Source of the DNA: Nocardia mikamii NBRC 108933
Lineage (GTDB): Bacteria; Actinomycetota; Actinomycetes; Mycobacteriales; Mycobacteriaceae
Assembly: GCF_001613505.1 (NCBI RefSeq)
Contig: NZ_BDCM01000006.1
Location: 248,001 to 312,000, forward strand
DNA length: 64,000 nucleotides
Direction of reading: 5' to 3'
Within the stretch, counting starts at the first letter, position 1. The number at the start of each line of letters is the position of its first letter. This document shows, one piece after another, positions 27,191 through 35,851 of this stretch. The notes beneath the pieces were generated by a model. That model was not told where the DNA came from, ran no database searches, and was given only the letters and a program-made list of their open reading frames with translations. Position numbers and translations under genes: made by a program.

Positions 27191-28021
27191 TCAGGGCAGG
27201 AACCGGCTGTTGACGACGTTCGCGATGCGCTGGTAGTAGGACGCGGTGGTGCGCACGAACAGATCGAGCGCCTTCGCCTCCCAGCCGATCAGCACGCGGC
27301 CGTGCCCCTTGCGCACGGCCTCGGTGATGGTCTGCGCGGCCATCTCCGGGGTGTGCAGGGCGAGCTGCTTGTCGAAGAAGGAGGAGAACTTCTGCGCGTC
27401 GATCCCCTCGGCGTAGGTGGCGTTGCGCGCCACGGCGGTCTTGATACCGCCGGGATGGACGCAGGTGACCTTGACCGGGTGCTTGCGCGCCATCATCTCC
27501 TGGCGCAGCGATTCGGTGAAGCCGCGCACCGCGAATTTGGCCGCGTTGTACGCACTCTGGCCCGGCACCGCGATCAGGCCGAACAGACTGGACACGTTGA
27601 TCACGTGGCCGTCGCCGGATTCGATGAGGGCGGGCAGGAAGGCCTTGGTGCCGTTGACGACGCCCCAGAAATCGACATCCATGATGCGCTCGATGTCTTT
27701 GAACTGGGAGTCGACCACCTCGCCGTGGAAGGCGATGCCGGCGTTGTTGTAGATCTGGTGCACCACGCCGAAGTGTTTCTTCACCTCGTCGGCGTAGAGC
27801 AGCACCGCCTCACGCTCGGCCACGTTGAGCCGATCGGACTTCACCTGCGCACCCAGCGCCTCGACGCGGCGGACGGTTTCGGCCAGCCCCTCGGTATCGA
27901 TGTCGGAGAGGGCGAGTTTCGCGCCCCGACGGGCCAGATTCTCGGCCAGCGCGCGGCCGATACCCGAACCGGCGCCCGTGATCACACATACCTTGCCCGT
28001 GAAATAAGCGTCATTGCTCAC
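27191..28021 (-). CDS. SDR-family oxidoreductase (SadH-like)
   Basis: About 276 residues from GTG 28021, overlapping the monooxygenase stop by 4 bases (GTGA). Motifs: TGAGSGIGRA, YNNAG, a Ser in INVSSLFG and the catalytic YNAAK. The C-terminal tail (GRVLIGWEAKALDLFVRTTASYYQRIANVV) is typical of the SadH-like SDRs of mycobacteria. Translational coupling to the monooxygenase implies they work on the same substrate, for example interconverting an alcohol and a ketone before or after oxygenation. The substrate is unknown. Confidence 0.92.
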   Translation of the reverse strand: MSNDAYFTGKVCVITGAGSGIGRALAENLARRGAKLALSDIDTEGLAETVRRVEALGAQVKSDRLNVAEREAVLLYADEVKKHFGVVHQIYNNAGIAFHGEVVDSQFKDIERIMDVDFWGVVNGTKAFLPALIESGDGHVINVSSLFGLIAVPGQSAYNAAKFAVRGFTESLRQEMMARKHPVKVTCVHPGGIKTAVARNATYAEGIDAQKFSSFFDKQLALHTPEMAAQTITEAVRKGHGRVLIGWEAKALDLFVRTTASYYQRIANVVNSRFLP

Positions 28022-29637
28022 TGTGCTGCTACCACTTTCAGATCGGGACCCGCGGCCCCGTCGGTCGATCGGGTCGTGTCGTATGCCGCGACGTCGAACT
28101 TCTCCGTCAGCTTGCGGAAGCGGAAGGTGAAATCGGGCCACAGCGTGGTGTTGTTGCCGTGCTTGTCCAGATACCAGCTGGCACAACCACCGTTGAGCCA
28201 GACGCTGTTGGACATGCGGTCCTGCAGATCGCGGTTGTAGCTGTCCTGCACGTCTTTCCGCACCTCGACCGTACGCAGGCCGCGCTGGTCGAAGGTGGCG
28301 ATCGCGTCGGCGATGTAATTGATCTGCGATTCGATCATGTACACCATCGAGGTGTGGCCGAGGCCGACATTCGGGCCGAGCAGGAAGAACAAGTTCGGGA
28401 AGTTGTGGATCGCGGCGCCCTTGTAGCCCTGCTGCCCGATCTCGTCGAACAGTTCGGTGAGGGTGCGCCCGTCGCGGCCGGCGATCGTCTCGTACACCGG
28501 CGAGTCGGTGACGTGGAATCCGGTCGCCACGATGAGGGCGTCGATCTCACGCTCGGTGCCGTCGGCGGTGACGATCGAATTCGCGCGGATCTCACGGATA
28601 CCGTCGGTGACCACGTCGACGTTGTCGCGGCCGAGCGCCGGGTAGTACTCGTTGGAGATCAGCATCCGCTTGCAGCCGATGCGGAAGTTCGGCGTGACCT
28701 TCTCGCGCAGCTGGGCATCCGGCACCTCGAGCCGCAGCTTCAGCCGGGCGAGACCTTCCAGCGCGAGCATGGCCGGCGGGAATTTCGCCAGGCCGACGAC
28801 CTGCGTTTCGCGGGCGGCGTAGATGGCGGCACGCGACAACTTCTGCACGCCCGGAACGTATTTGAAGGCCAGTCGCTCGGGCAGGGTGTAGGGGCGGTCC
28901 ATGCGCGGCAGCAGCCACGGGGCGGTGCGCTGGTAGACGTCGAGATGGGCCACCTTCGGCGCGATCGACGGCACGATCTGGATGGCCGAGGCGCCGGTGC
29001 CGATCACCGCGACCCGCTTGCCGGTCAGATCCGCATCGTGATCCCAGCGCGCCGAGTGGAAGATGCGCCCCTGGAAATCGTTGATGCCCTTGATATCCGG
29101 AAGGTTCGGCTCGCACAGCGCGCCGACGGCGGAGACCAGGATATCGGCGGTGAACGCGCCCTGGCTGGTCTGCACCTCCCAGCGGGCCTGTTCCTCGTTC
29201 CACCGGGCGCCGGTCATCTCGCAGTCGAAGATGTGCTTGTCCCGCACGCCGTGACGATCGGCCACGCCCTGGATGTAGGACTGGATCTCCGGCTGCTTGG
29301 AGAACGAGCGCGACCAGTTCGGATTCAGCGCGAACGAGTAGGAGTACAGCTGCGACGGCACATCGCAGGCGGCGCCGGGATAAGTGTTGTCGCGCCAGGT
29401 ACCACCGACATCGTTGCCGCGCTCGAGCACCAGGTAGTCGTCGCGACCCTGCTGGCTCAACCGAATGGCCAGGCCGAGGCCCGAGAATCCACTGCCGACG
29501 ATCAACGTATGCACATGACGCGCCCCCGCTGCACCGCGGCTCCGCCCGTTACGGCCTTCGCGGCGCTCTCCGTGGTCACCCAAGCTACCGCCTCCGAGCG
29601 CGTCGCTACGGCCGTTGTCTGTAACCCTACGACTCAT
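28018..29637 (-). CDS. Flavin-containing Baeyer-Villiger-type monooxygenase (MymA-like)
   Basis: 539 residues. FAD-binding GSGFSGLG, the Baeyer-Villiger fingerprint FQGRIFHSARW and a second Rossmann motif GTGASA for NADPH are present, as is LVLERGNDVGGTWRDNTYPG. The first 40 residues are Gly/Arg-rich and do not look like part of the fold; GTG 29514, just before HTLIVGSG, is an alternative start. The gene set with SDR and esterase resembles mymA-lipR-sadH of M. tuberculosis, which maintains mycolic acid composition at low pH. It is divergent from a TetR gene, with an elaborate dyad between them. Confidence 0.92.
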   Translation of the reverse strand: MSRRVTDNGRSDALGGGSLGDHGERREGRNGRSRGAAGARHVHTLIVGSGFSGLGLAIRLSQQGRDDYLVLERGNDVGGTWRDNTYPGAACDVPSQLYSYSFALNPNWSRSFSKQPEIQSYIQGVADRHGVRDKHIFDCEMTGARWNEEQARWEVQTSQGAFTADILVSAVGALCEPNLPDIKGINDFQGRIFHSARWDHDADLTGKRVAVIGTGASAIQIVPSIAPKVAHLDVYQRTAPWLLPRMDRPYTLPERLAFKYVPGVQKLSRAAIYAARETQVVGLAKFPPAMLALEGLARLKLRLEVPDAQLREKVTPNFRIGCKRMLISNEYYPALGRDNVDVVTDGIREIRANSIVTADGTEREIDALIVATGFHVTDSPVYETIAGRDGRTLTELFDEIGQQGYKGAAIHNFPNLFFLLGPNVGLGHTSMVYMIESQINYIADAIATFDQRGLRTVEVRKDVQDSYNRDLQDRMSNSVWLNGGCASWYLDKHGNNTTLWPDFTFRFRKLTEKFDVAAYDTTRSTDGAAGPDLKVVAAQ

Positions 29638-29652
29638 GTATCCAACCCTACG

Positions 29653-29699
29653 ATCCTATTGAGCAGGAGTCAACAGTATTGACTACCGTTCAGTAGGAT
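29653..29699. promoter_or_regulatory. Nested dyad operator between monooxygenase and TetR genes
   Basis: A 47-base dyad centred on 29676: outer arms ATCCTATTG and CAGTAGGAT (8 of 9 pair), inner arms GTCAA/TTGAC at 29669-29683. Each half is itself a near palindrome, TTGAGCAGGAGTCAA (29659-29673) and TTGACTACCGTTCAG (29679-29693), with centres 20 bases apart, so two TetR dimers could bind side by side. It covers the space between both start codons. Confidence 0.65.
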
Positions 29700-29706
29700 G
29701 GCAACC

Positions 29707-30357
29707 GTGAGTGACAACGTTCCCGGCACCAAACGGGTGCGGCTGAGCCCGGACGAGCGGCGCGAACAGCTGGTGTCCCTGGGCGTGAAGATGCTGCGCG
29801 ACCGCACGCTCGAGGACATCTCCATCGGGGACATCGCCCGGCAGGCGGGCATCTCCCGCGGCCTGCTCTTCCATTACTTCGCGTCGAAGCAGGATTTCCA
29901 GCGCGCCATCGTGCGCCGCGCCAACGAGGAACTACTCGCTCGCACCATGCCCGACCGCAGCCTCGATCTGTTCAGCATGCTGCGTGACGCGGTCGAACGC
30001 TACGTCGAGTACGTCAGCGAGAACCGGATCTCCTACCAGGGCCTGCTCCGCGGCCCCGCCAGCGGCAGCCCCGAACTGATGGCGCTCGCCGACGCCACCC
30101 GCAATGCCATGGTCGATCGCATCCTCACCGAAACACCGCTGGCCGCGGACGATCCCGAACTGCCGCGACTTCGCCTGGTGTTCCGCGGCTGGATCGCGTT
30201 CGTCGAGGAGACGACCCTGATCTGGTTGCGCGAGGAGCAGATCGGCCGCACCGAGTTGATCGACACCCTGGTCGGCGCACTGCCCGCACTCGCCATGCAT
30301 CCCGTGCTCACCGAATGGCTCGCCGGGTCGGCCGACGGCAGCGCGCTGCCCGCGTGA
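29707..30357 (+). CDS. TetR-family transcriptional regulator
   Basis: 216 residues from GTG 29707, chosen because AGGA lies 8 bases upstream; ATG 29698 is in frame but sits inside the operator dyad without a ribosome site. The helix-turn-helix reads LEDISIGDIARQAGISRGLLFHYFASKQDF. The C-terminal ligand domain is all helical, as usual. It faces the monooxygenase operon and probably represses it and itself, with a fatty acid or lipid-derived ligand as a guess. Its last codons and stop lie in the first unit of a triple 25-bp repeat. Confidence 0.9.
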   Translation: MSDNVPGTKRVRLSPDERREQLVSLGVKMLRDRTLEDISIGDIARQAGISRGLLFHYFASKQDFQRAIVRRANEELLARTMPDRSLDLFSMLRDAVERYVEYVSENRISYQGLLRGPASGSPELMALADATRNAMVDRILTETPLAADDPELPRLRLVFRGWIAFVEETTLIWLREEQIGRTELIDTLVGALPALAMHPVLTEWLAGSADGSALPA

Positions 30358-30411
30358 TCACGGCAGCGCGCTGCCCGCTTGATCACGGCAGCGCGCTGCC
30401 TGCGTGATCTC
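30337..30411. repeat. Three tandem 25-bp repeats with palindromic cores
   Basis: Units at 30337, 30362 and 30387, nearly identical. Each holds the perfect 14-bp palindrome GGCAGCGCGCTGCC; the spacer of unit 1 holds GTGATCAC, and units 2-3 differ from it by one to three bases. Unit 1 encodes the last residues and stop of the TetR gene, and unit 3 overlaps the stop of the convergent MFS gene. The array can form three successive hairpins and may act as a bidirectional terminator. It looks like recent slippage duplication. Confidence 0.9.
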
Positions 30412-32161
30412 AGTTCTCGTGCACGTATCCGGCCCGATCGCCGCGCCGCGGTAGCCAGAGCGCGGTGACCACGGCGGCGATCAGAATCATGATCGCCGAC
30501 ACCAGCAGCGCCACCTCGAGTCCACGGTGGAAGGCCTCGTAGGTGGCGTGGATGACCCGGTTCACGATCGGTCCGTAGGCGGCCGAGGCCGCCGCGTCAC
30601 CCCCGGCCGGGACGTTGCCGGTCTCGATGGCGTCGATGACGATGGCCTGGAAATTCGCCGGCACGCCGATCTGCCGCAATCGATCCCGCAAGTCCGAGTT
30701 CAGGAAGGAATTGACCAGCGAACCCAGTACGGCCACACCCACCACCGCTCCGACCTGGCGCATGGTGTTGGTGGCGGCGGCCGCCATACCGGAATGTTCG
30801 GCCGGAACGCCGGACAGCACGGCCGAGGTCAGCGGCACCACCGCGATACCGAAACCGAGGCCGGCCAGCATCAGGGCCAGCGCCAGCGGCGTGAATTCGA
30901 CCGTGACGCCGAGGAACTGGCGCGTGAGCAGGATGCCCGCCGCACCGAGCACACACCCGGCGATCATCGGCGTGCGGGAGCCGCGCAGCGCCACCCAGAA
31001 TCCGGAGATCAGCGAGCCGACGATGATCGCCACGGCCATCGGGCCGAACACCGCGGCGGTTCGCCACCCCGAATAGTCCAGCACCTCTTGCAGATACAGC
31101 GCGGTGAAGAAGAAGATCGAGAAGATCCCGAAGTAGACGGCGAACGCCACCACCAGCGCACTGCGTACCAGTGGACGCTCCAGGTAGTGGAAGTCGAACA
31201 TCGGATTGGCCGCGCGCGACTCGACCACCAGGAAGGCGACGAAGGCGATCCCGCCGATCACGAACAGCGTGATCACCGAGGCGGCCGAATAGCCCACCTG
31301 CTCACCGGAGATGGCCGCGTAGATCACGCAGGCGAGAAACGTTGCGCCCAGGACGAATCCGGCCCAATCGACCGGGCCGGGCTGCGGATCGGCGCTTTCC
31401 GGCACGAATTTCCACGCCGCCGCCAGCACGATCACGCCGATGATCAGGTTGAACCAGAAGATGGAGCGCCAGCCGAACGCCCCGACCAGCAGCCCGCCGA
31501 TCACCGGCCCCAGCGCCAGCGCCAATCCGGAGACCGCCGCCCACGCCCCCAGCGCCTTCGCGCGGGCGCCGCGATCGGGGAAGATGTGCCGGATCACCGA
31601 CAGGGTGCCCGGTTCGGAGGCCGCCGCACCGACGCCCATCACCGCTCGACCGGCGATCAGGATCGACACACTTCCGGCCACCGCGGACAACACCGAGCCG
31701 ATGGCGAACACCACCAGCCCGCCGACCATGACGCGTTTGCGGCCCCACCGGTCGCCGAGGGTTCCGGCGGTGAGCATCAGACTCGCGAACACCAGCGTGT
31801 AGGCGTTCACCACCCATTGCAGCGACACCACACCGGCATGGACGTCGGACTGGATATCGCCGAGGACCACGCTGACGATCGTGGTGTCGAGGAAGGTAAC
31901 GAACAGGACGGCCGTGACCACCGCGAGCGCCACATAGGGACGCTGTGCGCCGCTCGACACCGCCTGTGCCGCAACGGAATCCGCTGCGACGCCACGGTCC
32001 GCACCGGTCGCCGCGCCGGTCTCGGCGTGAGCGCTCACGGCGGGCTCGGTGTCCGGCGCGGTGGATTCGGCCCCGGCTCCCGCTCCGGAATGTGGCGCGG
32101 CCGAGGCGGCGCGACGCAGCGACCACCGCGATCGGGCACCGCGGCGGTCCGACGACGTCAT
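30410..32161 (-). CDS. DHA2-family MFS exporter
   Basis: 583 residues, with a long Ala/Ser-rich cytoplasmic N-terminus (about 75 residues) before the first helix. DHA2 motifs: LDTTIVSVVLGDIQ in helix 1, GTLGDRWGRKRVM in loop 2-3, and AVSGLALALGPVIGG in helix 5. About 14 helices are visible. It is a proton-driven exporter of drugs or lipids. It ends inside the triple repeat. It follows the Mtb12-like lipoprotein gene closely (7-base gap), so they probably share a transcript; substrate unknown. Confidence 0.92.
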   Translation of the reverse strand: MTSSDRRGARSRWSLRRAASAAPHSGAGAGAESTAPDTEPAVSAHAETGAATGADRGVAADSVAAQAVSSGAQRPYVALAVVTAVLFVTFLDTTIVSVVLGDIQSDVHAGVVSLQWVVNAYTLVFASLMLTAGTLGDRWGRKRVMVGGLVVFAIGSVLSAVAGSVSILIAGRAVMGVGAAASEPGTLSVIRHIFPDRGARAKALGAWAAVSGLALALGPVIGGLLVGAFGWRSIFWFNLIIGVIVLAAAWKFVPESADPQPGPVDWAGFVLGATFLACVIYAAISGEQVGYSAASVITLFVIGGIAFVAFLVVESRAANPMFDFHYLERPLVRSALVVAFAVYFGIFSIFFFTALYLQEVLDYSGWRTAAVFGPMAVAIIVGSLISGFWVALRGSRTPMIAGCVLGAAGILLTRQFLGVTVEFTPLALALMLAGLGFGIAVVPLTSAVLSGVPAEHSGMAAAATNTMRQVGAVVGVAVLGSLVNSFLNSDLRDRLRQIGVPANFQAIVIDAIETGNVPAGGDAAASAAYGPIVNRVIHATYEAFHRGLEVALLVSAIMILIAAVVTALWLPRRGDRAGYVHEN

Positions 32162-32168
32162 CGCGGCC

Positions 32169-32723
32169 TCAACTGGTCGGCGCGGGAACGATGGTGGGGC
32201 CGCCCGGCGCGGCGGGCGTCGCCCCCGGACTCGGCGTTCCCGAGGCCACGCCGCAGACCGGCGGGGCCGCGCCCTCCAGCGTCAGCAGTGCGCAGAAGGT
32301 CGCGGCCGTCACCTTCCAGGTGCCCTCGATCTGCACCGCGCCGCCCTGCTGGCCGGACAGCGCCGGTGTGCCGTTGAACAGCACATCGAAGGTGACGTCG
32401 GCGTGGTCGGTGCTGGTGCTGGCGACATTGGTGACCTTGGCCGAGGCGGATCTGGCCATCGGTGAATCGGCCTGCGCCTTGATCGCGGCGGCGAACGCGG
32501 GCCCGTTCTCCAGCAGCGCGACCTTCTGGTCGGCGGAGGTGGATCCGTCGAAGAAGCGCTCGAAGTTCCGAGTCACCGCCTGGGTCACCGTCGGCGTGCC
32601 GCTACTCGACGATTCGGCGGATTTGCTGCCGGAATCATCGCTGCCGCAGGCGGCAGCGGCGGTCACCAATGCGGTAAGTGCGCATGCCGCAAGCATTTTC
32701 GCCACTATCGCGCGATCGAACAT
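32169..32723 (-). CDS. Mtb12-like lipoprotein
   Basis: 184 residues. Hydrophobic signal with lipobox ending TAAAAC, lipidated Cys at residue 26, then a Ser-rich spacer. The globular part (VTRNFERFFDGSTSADQKVA, ALLENGPAFAAAIKAQ, VTFDVLFNGTPALSGQQG, WKVTAATFCALLTLEG) matches the low-molecular-weight antigen Mtb12/CFP-2-like domain of mycobacterial secreted proteins, whose function is not known. The tail is Pro/Ala/Thr-rich. It sits directly upstream of the MFS gene and may be an envelope partner of the exporter, which is speculative. Confidence 0.85.
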   Translation of the reverse strand: MFDRAIVAKMLAACALTALVTAAAACGSDDSGSKSAESSSSGTPTVTQAVTRNFERFFDGSTSADQKVALLENGPAFAAAIKAQADSPMARSASAKVTNVASTSTDHADVTFDVLFNGTPALSGQQGGAVQIEGTWKVTAATFCALLTLEGAAPPVCGVASGTPSPGATPAAPGGPTIVPAPTS

Positions 32724-32791
32724 AAGACGGCCTCCCTCGGTGCGGTAGGCTCGATGATCAACTCGCTCGAAGACTACTCGCCGGAACCGGG

Positions 32792-34831
32792 CTACGGACG
32801 CTTATCGGACACGAACGTGGTATCGGCGAGTTCGGCCAGGACATCGGGCAACTCGGCGGCGACCGCACGCGCGTCGAGCAGCGCCGGATCCACCGAGAGC
32901 CCGATCCCCACTGCCCCGTTCCAGCTCAGCACCCCGGCGACCAGCGGAACTCCCGGAGCCGACGGCAGAATCGGAAACACCTGGGTGATCGGCATATTCG
33001 CGAAGGTCATCGCCCGTTCGGGACCGGCCATGTTGGAGACGATGGCGTGGAAGAACCGCCCGCCGTACACCGACCGCGCGAATGCCCCGGCGGCCGGTTC
33101 GGGGAAAAGCCTGAGCACTCGATCCATCACGAAATGCGAGGCGAACGCGCGGGTTCCGGAATGCAGCCGGTCGCTGCGGGTGCGGATCTCGGCAAGACGC
33201 TGCGCCGGGGTCGCGGCCGTCAGCGGAATGTCGATCATCACGGCGGCGGTCGAATTGCCCTCCGCGCCCGACGTGGGGTCGCGCACCATCAACGGCACCG
33301 CAACCCGGATCTGCCCGCGCAACCGCTCCCCCAGATCGGGGCGCAGACGCGCCAGCGCCGTGACGGTGAGGCTCAGCAGTACGTCGGTCACCCGGGCATG
33401 ATGCGAACGGGCCACGGCCCGAACGGTTTCCAGGTCCAGCGAACAGACGGTGAACACGCGTCGCACACAGTCGTCGGGCAGCGTTCCCTTCGGCTGGGCA
33501 TCGGCGGCCAACTGCGCCAGACCGGCCGCGGTACCGGCGACGGTGGTCCCCCAGCTCGGCGGCTCACGCTCGGCCACCGGCAGATCGACGGTCGGCCGCA
33601 GCAGGCGCAGGGCCTGCACCACCGTGCCGATGCCGTCGGCGACCACGTGATGCAGCAGCAGGACCACGCCGACCGCGCCCGCCTCCGGGTCGCGCACCAG
33701 AACCAGTCGCCACAGCGGCCGATCCTTGGGCAGGACCTCGGCGGCGAGATCCGTGACCACCCGGCTGATTCCGTCCACCTGACGCGCCACCGCGCTCGGT
33801 GTCATGGCCGCTTCGGCCGTGCCGACGGCATCCGGATCGGTGCCGGGAACAGTGCGCTCGGTGACGTGCCAGTCCCAGTCGACCGGACTGTCCACCCAGC
33901 GGGCCCGGCGCCACCGCCCCGGCTGGTCCAGACGCTGCCGGAATCGCGGCAGATGTGCCAGCTCGCCTTGGACCAGTTTCCGCACCGCGGCGAGGTCGGT
34001 CCCGCCGTCGGCCCGCGGCCGGAACACGACCATGCCGCCCACCTGCTGCGGAATGCCGGTCTTCTCGATGTGCAGGAAGAACGCGTCGGCGGGCGGCACC
34101 ACCGGCGCTCGCGCGTACCAGCGGTCGACCAGCTGGATACTCGCCGCGACGAAGGCCACCGCGATCATCGCGTCGAGGACGAAGTGGTTGGCGGTCGCGA
34201 CGATCACGTAGGTGGTCAGCCCGACGTGCAGCGCGCTGAGCACCTGCACGATCCACCCGCCGGAGACCCGGGCCAGCACCACACTCACCCACAGCGCCCA
34301 GCCGACGTGCAGCGAGGGGACGGCCGCGAGCTGATTCGCCCCGGACACCAGGGACGAACCCCAGGACCCCCAGGTGTGGCCGGCGACGACGGTGTCGGTG
34401 AAGCCCAGTTCGGGCAGCAGTCGCGGCGGGGTGACCGGGAAGAGCGCGAAACACGCGATGGCCAGGATGTTCAGCAGCAGGAACGAGTCGCGGGCGCGGG
34501 CGTATTCGGCGCGGCGGCGAAAATACATCCAGAACAGCAGCGCGAACGCACTGACGATGTAGGTGAAGGCGTATTCGTAGTTGGCAAGGGTCGCGAGCAG
34601 CGCCCGCGACTCCAGCCAGCGGTTGAGCGGGCGCTCGAAGTCGATCGCGAGCCACTGCTCGAGATCGACGATACGGTGGGCGTTTCGGTCGGCCAGTTCG
34701 CGGCGGGCCGGGGTGTGCAGGGCATCGACCGCCAGGTACAGCCCGAATACCGCGAGCCCGGCCGCACAGTCCCGCCACAGCACCGGACGCGACGGATTGC
34801 CCACAGAACCGTCATAACACATGCGTCGCAA
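32792..34831 (-). CDS. PAP2-like phosphatase fused to WS/DGAT-type acyltransferase
   Basis: 679 residues, two domains. The N-terminal 240 residues have six or so helices and the PAP2/AUR1-type motifs AVPSLHVGW and ATANHFVLD (His and Asp of the phosphatase core). From about residue 250 (FFLHIEKTG) it is a wax ester synthase/acyl-CoA:diacylglycerol acyltransferase-like domain with the catalytic HHxxxDG (HHVVADG, about residue 394) and the late VSNMAGP segment. PAP2 enzymes dephosphorylate lipid phosphates such as phosphatidate; WS/DGAT enzymes acylate the alcohol or diacylglycerol. A single protein could therefore turn phosphatidate or an alkyl phosphate into a neutral lipid at the membrane. 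That coupling is inference. Genes of this layout exist in related genomes, but I know of no tested function. Confidence 0.9.
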   Translation of the reverse strand: MRRMCYDGSVGNPSRPVLWRDCAAGLAVFGLYLAVDALHTPARRELADRNAHRIVDLEQWLAIDFERPLNRWLESRALLATLANYEYAFTYIVSAFALLFWMYFRRRAEYARARDSFLLLNILAIACFALFPVTPPRLLPELGFTDTVVAGHTWGSWGSSLVSGANQLAAVPSLHVGWALWVSVVLARVSGGWIVQVLSALHVGLTTYVIVATANHFVLDAMIAVAFVAASIQLVDRWYARAPVVPPADAFFLHIEKTGIPQQVGGMVVFRPRADGGTDLAAVRKLVQGELAHLPRFRQRLDQPGRWRRARWVDSPVDWDWHVTERTVPGTDPDAVGTAEAAMTPSAVARQVDGISRVVTDLAAEVLPKDRPLWRLVLVRDPEAGAVGVVLLLHHVVADGIGTVVQALRLLRPTVDLPVAEREPPSWGTTVAGTAAGLAQLAADAQPKGTLPDDCVRRVFTVCSLDLETVRAVARSHHARVTDVLLSLTVTALARLRPDLGERLRGQIRVAVPLMVRDPTSGAEGNSTAAVMIDIPLTAATPAQRLAEIRTRSDRLHSGTRAFASHFVMDRVLRLFPEPAAGAFARSVYGGRFFHAIVSNMAGPERAMTFANMPITQVFPILPSAPGVPLVAGVLSWNGAVGIGLSVDPALLDARAVAAELPDVLAELADTTFVSDKRP

Positions 34832-34835
34832 GCTT

Positions 34836-35753
34836 TTACGACATCAGGCTGGGCGATTCGTCGGTTATCTCCTCGTTACCGGCATAGAAGGCGCGGGCCA
34901 GCGGCGAATGCGCGAGTCCGCCGATACCGGCCGCGATCAGCGCGCCGGCGACCGCGACTCCGGCCAGCGCCCCGGGAGTATGCGGCAGCTCGACCTTGAA
35001 GGCCAGCACGCCGACCACGTAGCTGACGATCGGATTCGTCACGCTCATCGCCGCGATCGCCCAGGGCAGCGGCCCGGCGGCGAAGGCGGTCTGTTCCAGC
35101 ACCAGCCCGCTGAGCGTGGAGACGGCGAGCAGATAACCGGGCCAGTCGGTGGCGGTGGCGGGGACGCCGCGATAGACCAGATCCTCTGTGGTCAACTTCA
35201 TGAAGACGGCGCTCATCGCGAAACAGACGCCGGCGGCCACCGCCACGAGGTTCGCGGCCACCCAGATCGGGCAGCGGATGCTGATCAGGGCCAGCAGCGC
35301 CACCAGCCCCGCGGCGGAGAAGGTGGCCAGCAGCACGCGGCCACGATCCGGATCCCCCGACAGCGGCGCCACGCCGCCGACGCCGAACAGCACGCCCAGG
35401 CCGGCGCAGACCAGCAGTGCGAACCAGATGTCGCGACCGCGCGGGCGACGCCGGCGTCCGAACGCCTCGAGCGGGACAGCGAACAGCAGCTGCGTCGACA
35501 TCAACGGCTGCACGGCGGCCACCGAGCCCAGATGCAGTGCTACCGCCTGGGTGAAGAAGCCCGCGAGATTGGTGATCCAGCCGCGCAGCCAGGTGCCACT
35601 GCGCAGCAGGCGCTGCATGAGTGTGGTCATACCGAAGACCCGGGCCGCCCGGGGTTGTTCGGCGACCACGGTGCGCGCCGCGCGTTGTTGCAGATAACCG
35701 GCCGCGGCGAACAGGAATGCGGCCAGCACTCCCAACGCGATGACCAGGACCAT
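34836..35753 (-). CDS. DMT-superfamily (EamA-like) transporter
   Basis: 305 residues with about nine or ten hydrophobic segments, including FLFAAAGYLQQRAA, GFFTQAVALHLGSVAAVQPL and AIAAMSVTNPIVSYVVGVLAF. The pattern matches the EamA-like branch of the drug/metabolite transporter family, DUF6-type, similar to many actinobacterial DMT proteins. Substrate is unknown. Its stop is 4 bases from the start of the PAP2-acyltransferase gene on the same strand, so the two are probably cotranscribed. A link with lipid or lipid-precursor movement is possible but unsupported. Confidence 0.87.
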   Translation of the reverse strand: MVLVIALGVLAAFLFAAAGYLQQRAARTVVAEQPRAARVFGMTTLMQRLLRSGTWLRGWITNLAGFFTQAVALHLGSVAAVQPLMSTQLLFAVPLEAFGRRRRPRGRDIWFALLVCAGLGVLFGVGGVAPLSGDPDRGRVLLATFSAAGLVALLALISIRCPIWVAANLVAVAAGVCFAMSAVFMKLTTEDLVYRGVPATATDWPGYLLAVSTLSGLVLEQTAFAAGPLPWAIAAMSVTNPIVSYVVGVLAFKVELPHTPGALAGVAVAGALIAAGIGGLAHSPLARAFYAGNEEITDESPSLMS

Positions 35754-35851
35754 GCGGACCCCCGCTCAGGTGATCTATTCGCACTGTACGCCCGAATCCG
35801 TCTCGGACCTGATCATGGACGATGGGCGGGAACGGCGGACGAGCGGGGTAC

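Noticed and set aside
30337..30411. Possible CRISPR array from three 25-bp repeats
   Set aside because: Units are directly tandem without unique spacers, and there are no cas genes.
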